Shown here: piece after piece, positions 5,681 to 9,224 of the stretch
How positions within the stretch are numbered: position 1 is the stretch's first letter
Layout of the letters: every line of letters begins with the position of its first letter
NCBI GenBank assembly: GCA_028282865.1
Contig: JANQHA010000492.1
Coordinates: 1-9,224 of the forward strand
DNA length: 9,224 nt
Source: Oligoflexales bacterium
GTDB taxonomy: Bacteria; Bdellovibrionota_B; Oligoflexia; Oligoflexales; CACXFL01
Direction: 5' to 3'
Program-made: the position numbers and the translations under genes
Notes under the pieces: generated by a model
The model's database searches: none
What the model was told of the DNA's origin: nothing
What the model saw: the letters and a program-made list of their open reading frames with translations, nothing else

Positions 5681-7213
5681 ATGGATAAACGCAATAGCAA
5701 AGCCGTAATGATCCAAGGAACCTCGTCTGGGGTCGGCAAAAGTTTAGTTACCCTTGGGTTGTGTCGCTTGTTCTCAAGATCTGGCATTCGTGTGGCACCG
5801 TTTAAATCTCAAAATATGAGTTTGAACGCGGCTGTTACTATTGATGGCTGTGAGATAGGTCGTGCTCAGGCGGAGCAGGCACGCGCTGCTGGGCTAGAAC
5901 CCACTTCAGATATGAATCCCATTTTATTAAAGCCACAAGACGCTGACAGCACTGAAGTGATTGTTAAAGGAGAGAGCTTTGGCCGAGCTAACTTTGACGA
6001 CTTAGAACGGTTAAAGCCTCGGTTGCGCACGGTCATTTCTGACAGCTTGGACCACTTAGCAACTCAGTACGATCTGGTGATCATAGAGGGGGCTGGAAGC
6101 CCGGTTGAGATGAATCTCAAAGAGCAAGATATTGCTAATATGTTTGTTGCTAAGGTTGCAGGTAATGCACCAGTTATCTTAGTGGGTGACATAGACAAAG
6201 GGGGAGTTTTTGCTTCGATTACTGGAACCCTAAGTCTTTTGGATAGCGATGAACGCTCTTTGGTAGGCGGTCTATTGATCAATAAGTTTAGAGGAAACAC
6301 TAATCTCTTTAAGACTGGTATTGAGTTTCTGGAAGCTAAGACTGGTAAGCCAGTTCTCGGTATTTTACCTTACTTAGAAAAACTAAATATTGCTGAAGAA
6401 GATACATTAGGCCTAGTTCAGAGACCGGGCCGCAGATTCGAAGACAACTCTAGTGCCAGTATCTTTATAAATATTGTTAAACTCCCTCATATTGCTAACT
6501 ACGATGAGTTCCAACCCCTTGAGCAGGAGCCTGGGGTAGTGGTTCGTTATGTTGACGATCAATCCGATATTTTAAATTGCCATTTACTAATTTTACCTGG
6601 TTCTAAATCCACGATGAGCGACTTGCAGTGGCTTCGAGATAGTGGAATCGCGGCAAAGGTTACTGAACGTCACCGCGAACATTTACCTATTTTAGCAGTC
6701 TGCGGGGGTTGCCAGATTTTAGCGCGCAAAATTACAGATCCCGCCGGTATCGAAGGCAGCGAAAAAGAGGTGCCAGCGCTTGGATTACTAGACTTTGATA
6801 TTCATTTTGAACGCCCTAAAATCACTGAGTTGTCTCTGGTAAATCTTTGTTCGGACGATGTGGGTGTGATTGCGGGAGCTGGCGGCAGTGACTGGAAAGG
6901 TTATGAAATTCATTGTGGTAGGTTTGCCTTTCATTCGGGCTCTAAGAAGCTTTTTAGAATCACCAAACGGGGAGCTCGTAAATGCTCTGAGGAGTTTGAC
7001 GGTTCGTATAACAATGAGACTATCGGTACCATGATTCACGGTCTTTTTGAAAACGATCATTTCCGCCACCATGTTTTAAAGTGCTTAGCAAAGAAATTTG
7101 ATATTGATAGGTCCGGCCTCGAGTTTGTATCTTCGAGAAAATTTCGCGAATACGATCGAGTTGCAGATTGGCTAGAAAACCACTTAGATGTAAAAAGTTT
7201 GCTAAATCTATAA
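5681..7213 (+). CDS. cobQ: Cobyric acid synthase (glutamine-hydrolysing)
   Basis: A 510-residue enzyme that amidates the b, d, e and g carboxylates of adenosylcobyrinic acid a,c-diamide using ATP and glutamine, giving adenosylcobyric acid. The length is normal for CobQ/CbiP. The N-terminal dethiobiotin-synthetase-like domain shows the P-loop GTSSGVGKS (13-21), FKSQNMSLNA (41-50), MNPILLKP (78-85) and VGDIDKGGVFAS (168-179). The C-terminal class I glutamine amidotransferase domain has the PGSKST segment (306-311), the nucleophile C341 in AVCGGCQIL, GYEIHCGR (407-414) and the catalytic His453 in MIHGLFEN. Here Cys344 sits where Tyr is common after CGG. The ATG at 5681 follows the ferredoxin stop by one base without its own ribosome site, implying translational coupling; an in-frame TTG at 5660 is rejected. 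Its last 6 bases overlap the convergent glycosyltransferase gene. Confidence 0.96.
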   Translation: MDKRNSKAVMIQGTSSGVGKSLVTLGLCRLFSRSGIRVAPFKSQNMSLNAAVTIDGCEIGRAQAEQARAAGLEPTSDMNPILLKPQDADSTEVIVKGESFGRANFDDLERLKPRLRTVISDSLDHLATQYDLVIIEGAGSPVEMNLKEQDIANMFVAKVAGNAPVILVGDIDKGGVFASITGTLSLLDSDERSLVGGLLINKFRGNTNLFKTGIEFLEAKTGKPVLGILPYLEKLNIAEEDTLGLVQRPGRRFEDNSSASIFINIVKLPHIANYDEFQPLEQEPGVVVRYVDDQSDILNCHLLILPGSKSTMSDLQWLRDSGIAAKVTERHREHLPILAVCGGCQILARKITDPAGIEGSEKEVPALGLLDFDIHFERPKITELSLVNLCSDDVGVIAGAGGSDWKGYEIHCGRFAFHSGSKKLFRITKRGARKCSEEFDGSYNNETIGTMIHGLFENDHFRHHVLKCLAKKFDIDRSGLEFVSSRKFREYDRVADWLENHLDVKSLLNL

Positions 7214-8536
7214 TCTTGCGAATATCTCGTATTCGAGAGCCCTAACCTTATTAAAAATATCCTCGATGGAGTCGACGTCGCTAATGTTCACGTCGGATAA
7301 AAACGGCGCATTCGTCAGTGCTGTTATGGCGGGAAGGTTTTGAAATAGCTGGTCTCGTAATATATGAATGAACCTCAAAGTTTTGAGCGCATCAAACCAG
7401 ATGTTAAAGTGTTTTCTAAATGACTCTTGAGTTTTAGATTTGCATTTGATGGCGCTTAGCCCTGACCTCAGGCCTAACTGTTTATCTAGGGTAAATATGA
7501 CTTCTTGAGTAAGTAACTTGTTATCTTGCTTGGAAAAAATAGTCTTTAGATTTGTTGAGCTATCAAATAGCAGAGGCACCTTATCAAGCCATTGCCTAAG
7601 TGCTTCAAAACAATGATGATGATAAAAAGTATGCTGAGCTAGAAGCCTCGGCGTTGTAATCATTTTATCAACGGCTACACCTGTCCCAAAAGGCACTCTT
7701 GTCGATGGGCGGTCTTTGATCAAAACCTCTTTTCCTAGAGATCTTTTGATTGCCCCTACTTTAGAGAGTTTACAGAGTATGTGAAAGTCCTCTCCAGCCA
7801 GTCGTTTTGGGAAGCCCCGCACTGACACGTAGGCGCTCGAATTAATGCACAGTGTGCTTCCGATCGAATGGTAGCAGTAGGGAGATCTAGCGTAATGAAG
7901 CCCGAGGACATAGTAGCGTAGCGATACTTCGTATAACTGAAGGGCCTGCCAGCTATAATTACTCGTGTCTATAGGAATATGTCTGAAATTTAAGTTAATA
8001 GCAGCGGCGTTGCAGGAACCTATTGGCTCAAAAAAGTCATCTGGAAACTTAACATCTACATCGCTTGTTAGAATCCATGAACAGTCAATTTTATTTCTAT
8101 AAATCAGTGCTACAGCGCAGTCACAGCCAATCTTTCGTGCTAAGCCGACTCCCTGCCGATCGTCAAAAGTATAGGCTCTCGCATAATCGATGACCAAACT
8201 GTCAAACGATTTGCTTTTTACTAAAGTCAGCTGATTTGAAATTTTCGTGCTGGGCAAATCATCAAATAGATCTAAGCATTTCTGGGTCTGCTCAATGACT
8301 TCTTCGGTATCAGATGACTTACGGTTGATGACTATAATAATAAGGGGACGTCTTGTTTGCTTGGCGGCAGCGCTCTCAATGCTTTCTAGGCAAGACTGCA
8401 GAAGGTCTATTTCCGCATAACACGGAATTACGAGAACTGAGCCCCACTTGTTCTTCGGGAAATGTCCCTTTGCGACTAAATCTTGGGCAATGGGCTCAGC
8501 GTATCTCTCAAGGTATTTTTCATGGTTATTTTTCAT
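7208..8536 (-). CDS. GT2-like (GT-A fold) glycosyltransferase
   Basis: A 442-residue, probably cytoplasmic, nucleotide-sugar-dependent glycosyltransferase. The GT-A start is SVLVIPCYAE (33-42). The metal-binding DxD is SDVDVKFP (158-165), followed by GSTLCINSSAYVSVRGFP (226-243) and the acidic GEDFHILCKL (248-257), the position of the catalytic base in GT2 enzymes. A RVPFGTG segment (280-286) follows. Residues 300-442 form a mostly helical tail of unknown function. There is no transmembrane helix, so it is not a processive synthase of the cellulose/hyaluronan type. Sugar and acceptor cannot be told. The start is fixed by an upstream in-frame TAG, yet no ribosome site precedes the ATG. It is tail-to-tail with cobQ (6 bp overlap) and divergent from the AI-2E-family gene. 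Confidence 0.8.
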   Translation of the reverse strand: MKNNHEKYLERYAEPIAQDLVAKGHFPKNKWGSVLVIPCYAEIDLLQSCLESIESAAAKQTRRPLIIIVINRKSSDTEEVIEQTQKCLDLFDDLPSTKISNQLTLVKSKSFDSLVIDYARAYTFDDRQGVGLARKIGCDCAVALIYRNKIDCSWILTSDVDVKFPDDFFEPIGSCNAAAINLNFRHIPIDTSNYSWQALQLYEVSLRYYVLGLHYARSPYCYHSIGSTLCINSSAYVSVRGFPKRLAGEDFHILCKLSKVGAIKRSLGKEVLIKDRPSTRVPFGTGVAVDKMITTPRLLAQHTFYHHHCFEALRQWLDKVPLLFDSSTNLKTIFSKQDNKLLTQEVIFTLDKQLGLRSGLSAIKCKSKTQESFRKHFNIWFDALKTLRFIHILRDQLFQNLPAITALTNAPFLSDVNISDVDSIEDIFNKVRALEYEIFARL

Positions 8537-8580
8537 GACTAAAGTGCTAGCCTAATGTTATTGCAAGTAAATCCTCAAGT

Positions 8581-8586
8581 AAGGAG
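8581..8586 (+). promoter_or_regulatory. Shine-Dalgarno of the AI-2E-family gene
   Basis: AAGGAG lies 5 bases before the ATG at 8592, an ideal arrangement that fixes the start. It sits in the 55 bp divergent gap (8537-8591), which must also hold the promoter of the glycosyltransferase gene; no convincing -35/-10 pair was found there on either strand. Confidence 0.85.
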
Positions 8587-8591
8587 ATTAT

Positions 8592-9224
8592 ATGGAATCG
8601 GTGTTTAAAGGCCGCCAAGTCTCGGAGTTGTCACTCATGGTCATTGCGGTGTTCTGTCTTGCCGCTGCGTTGATTTATACCCGAAGCATTATGGTTCCTT
8701 TCGTGCTCGCAGGATTTATTGCATTTATTGTATCTCCTTTGGTCGACGTGATGCAAACTAAGCTGAAAATGCCTAGAAATCTAGCTTTTTTTGCAACTGC
8801 TGGAGTTGTTGTATTAGGTATTTTGCTTGCGTCTTTAATTGTCAGCTCTTCGATAAAGACTGCTCTAGTTAATATCGATGGTTATAAAGAAAGTCTAATG
8901 ATCCTGGTTGTCGACTTTCTTGGGTTTCTCACAAAAATGGGGGTTCCAAGTGAGCTCTTGCAGCAAGGCAGAATATACGAGTCGCTAAACGAGCTTCCTA
9001 TTTTCGATTACTTGCAGAAGGCAGCGGGGACCATGCTGACGGCGGTTAGCGATACTTTTTTGGTTGTATTGTTTGTCGCTTTTTTATTAACCGGGGGTCC
9101 TTTAAAGCTTTCAAATACTGGTGTCGCGAATGAGGTTGAGCGTAATGTGCGGATATATCTTGTAACTAAGTTAGCGAGTTCTTCTGCTACCGGTATTTTA
9201 GTTTCAGCTGTTTTGGCTGCAATC
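8592..9224 (+). CDS. AI-2E/PerM-family membrane transporter, 3'-truncated by window edge
   Basis: The frame is open from ATG 8592 to the last base, 211 codons. These are the first roughly 60 percent of a family whose members are usually about 340-380 residues. Hydrophobic segments lie at about 13-30, 33-52, 65-88, 153-168 and from 197 on, with a soluble-looking helical loop at 90-150. The family pattern is clear: RSIMVPFVLAGFIAFIVSPL (31-50), DTFLVVLFVAFLLTGG (154-169), and the ERNVRIYLVTKL to TGILVS stretch (183-205). Members are inner-membrane proteins; TqsA exports the autoinducer AI-2, while others are Na+/H+ antiporters or uncharacterised permeases, so AI-2 transport should not be assumed here. 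A strong ribosome site precedes the start. Confidence 0.9.
   Translation, partial: MESVFKGRQVSELSLMVIAVFCLAAALIYTRSIMVPFVLAGFIAFIVSPLVDVMQTKLKMPRNLAFFATAGVVVLGILLASLIVSSSIKTALVNIDGYKESLMILVVDFLGFLTKMGVPSELLQQGRIYESLNELPIFDYLQKAAGTMLTAVSDTFLVVLFVAFLLTGGPLKLSNTGVANEVERNVRIYLVTKLASSSATGILVSAVLAAI

Noticed and set aside
1..9224. CRISPR array, insertion sequence, tRNA, phage or defence genes
   Set aside because: No regularly spaced repeats, transposase, integrase, tRNA-like fold or defence-type domain was seen on either strand.

Overview
This window reads as a compact stretch of a Gram-negative bacterial chromosome of moderate GC content. Four genes carry Sec or lipoprotein export signals, and two of these are lipidated at a lipobox cysteine, which implies a cell with a developed envelope or periplasm. 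The mix of lineage-specific lipoproteins with low-complexity linkers, a lipidated trypsin-like protease and a mid-GC core resembles Oligoflexia/Bdellovibrionota-type genomes. That placement is an impression and was not tested. No rRNA, tRNA, insertion sequence, CRISPR array or phage gene was seen.

Left part (1-5028): a 5'-truncated gene of unknown function on + ends at a strong hairpin terminator whose loop overlaps the stop codon of the convergent gene. Three minus-strand transcription units of exported proteins follow. The first is a two-gene operon, a lipoprotein with a Gly/Pro/Asn/Thr linker (2914-2096) and then a lipidated S1-type serine protease (2080-848), with a 15 nt gap. The second is a small acidic secreted protein with six cysteines (3505-3098) that has its own sigma70-like promoter and a dyad over the start site. 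The third is a 418-residue secreted protein with no recognised domain (5028-3772). Candidate hairpin terminators separate the units.

Middle (5029-7213): a 363 bp divergent intergenic region contains candidate promoters on both strands and a possible 39-codon minus-strand ORF. It is followed by a two-gene + operon, a thioredoxin-like [2Fe-2S] ferredoxin (95 aa) and cobyric acid synthase cobQ (510 aa), with stop and start one base apart. No other corrin genes and no recognisable cobalamin riboswitch are present.

Right part (7208-9224): a soluble GT-A/GT2-type glycosyltransferase on minus overlaps the end of cobQ tail-to-tail by 6 bp. It is divergently arranged, across 55 bp, with an AI-2E/PerM-family membrane protein that runs off the window.

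Functionally there are two themes: an envelope or secreted protein cluster whose targets are unknown, and a cobamide-assembly step paired with an electron carrier. Nothing in the window clearly amounts to a new defence or mobile system. The most interesting leads are the ferredoxin-cobQ coupling, the lipoprotein-protease operon and the six-cysteine secreted protein with its operator-like dyad.
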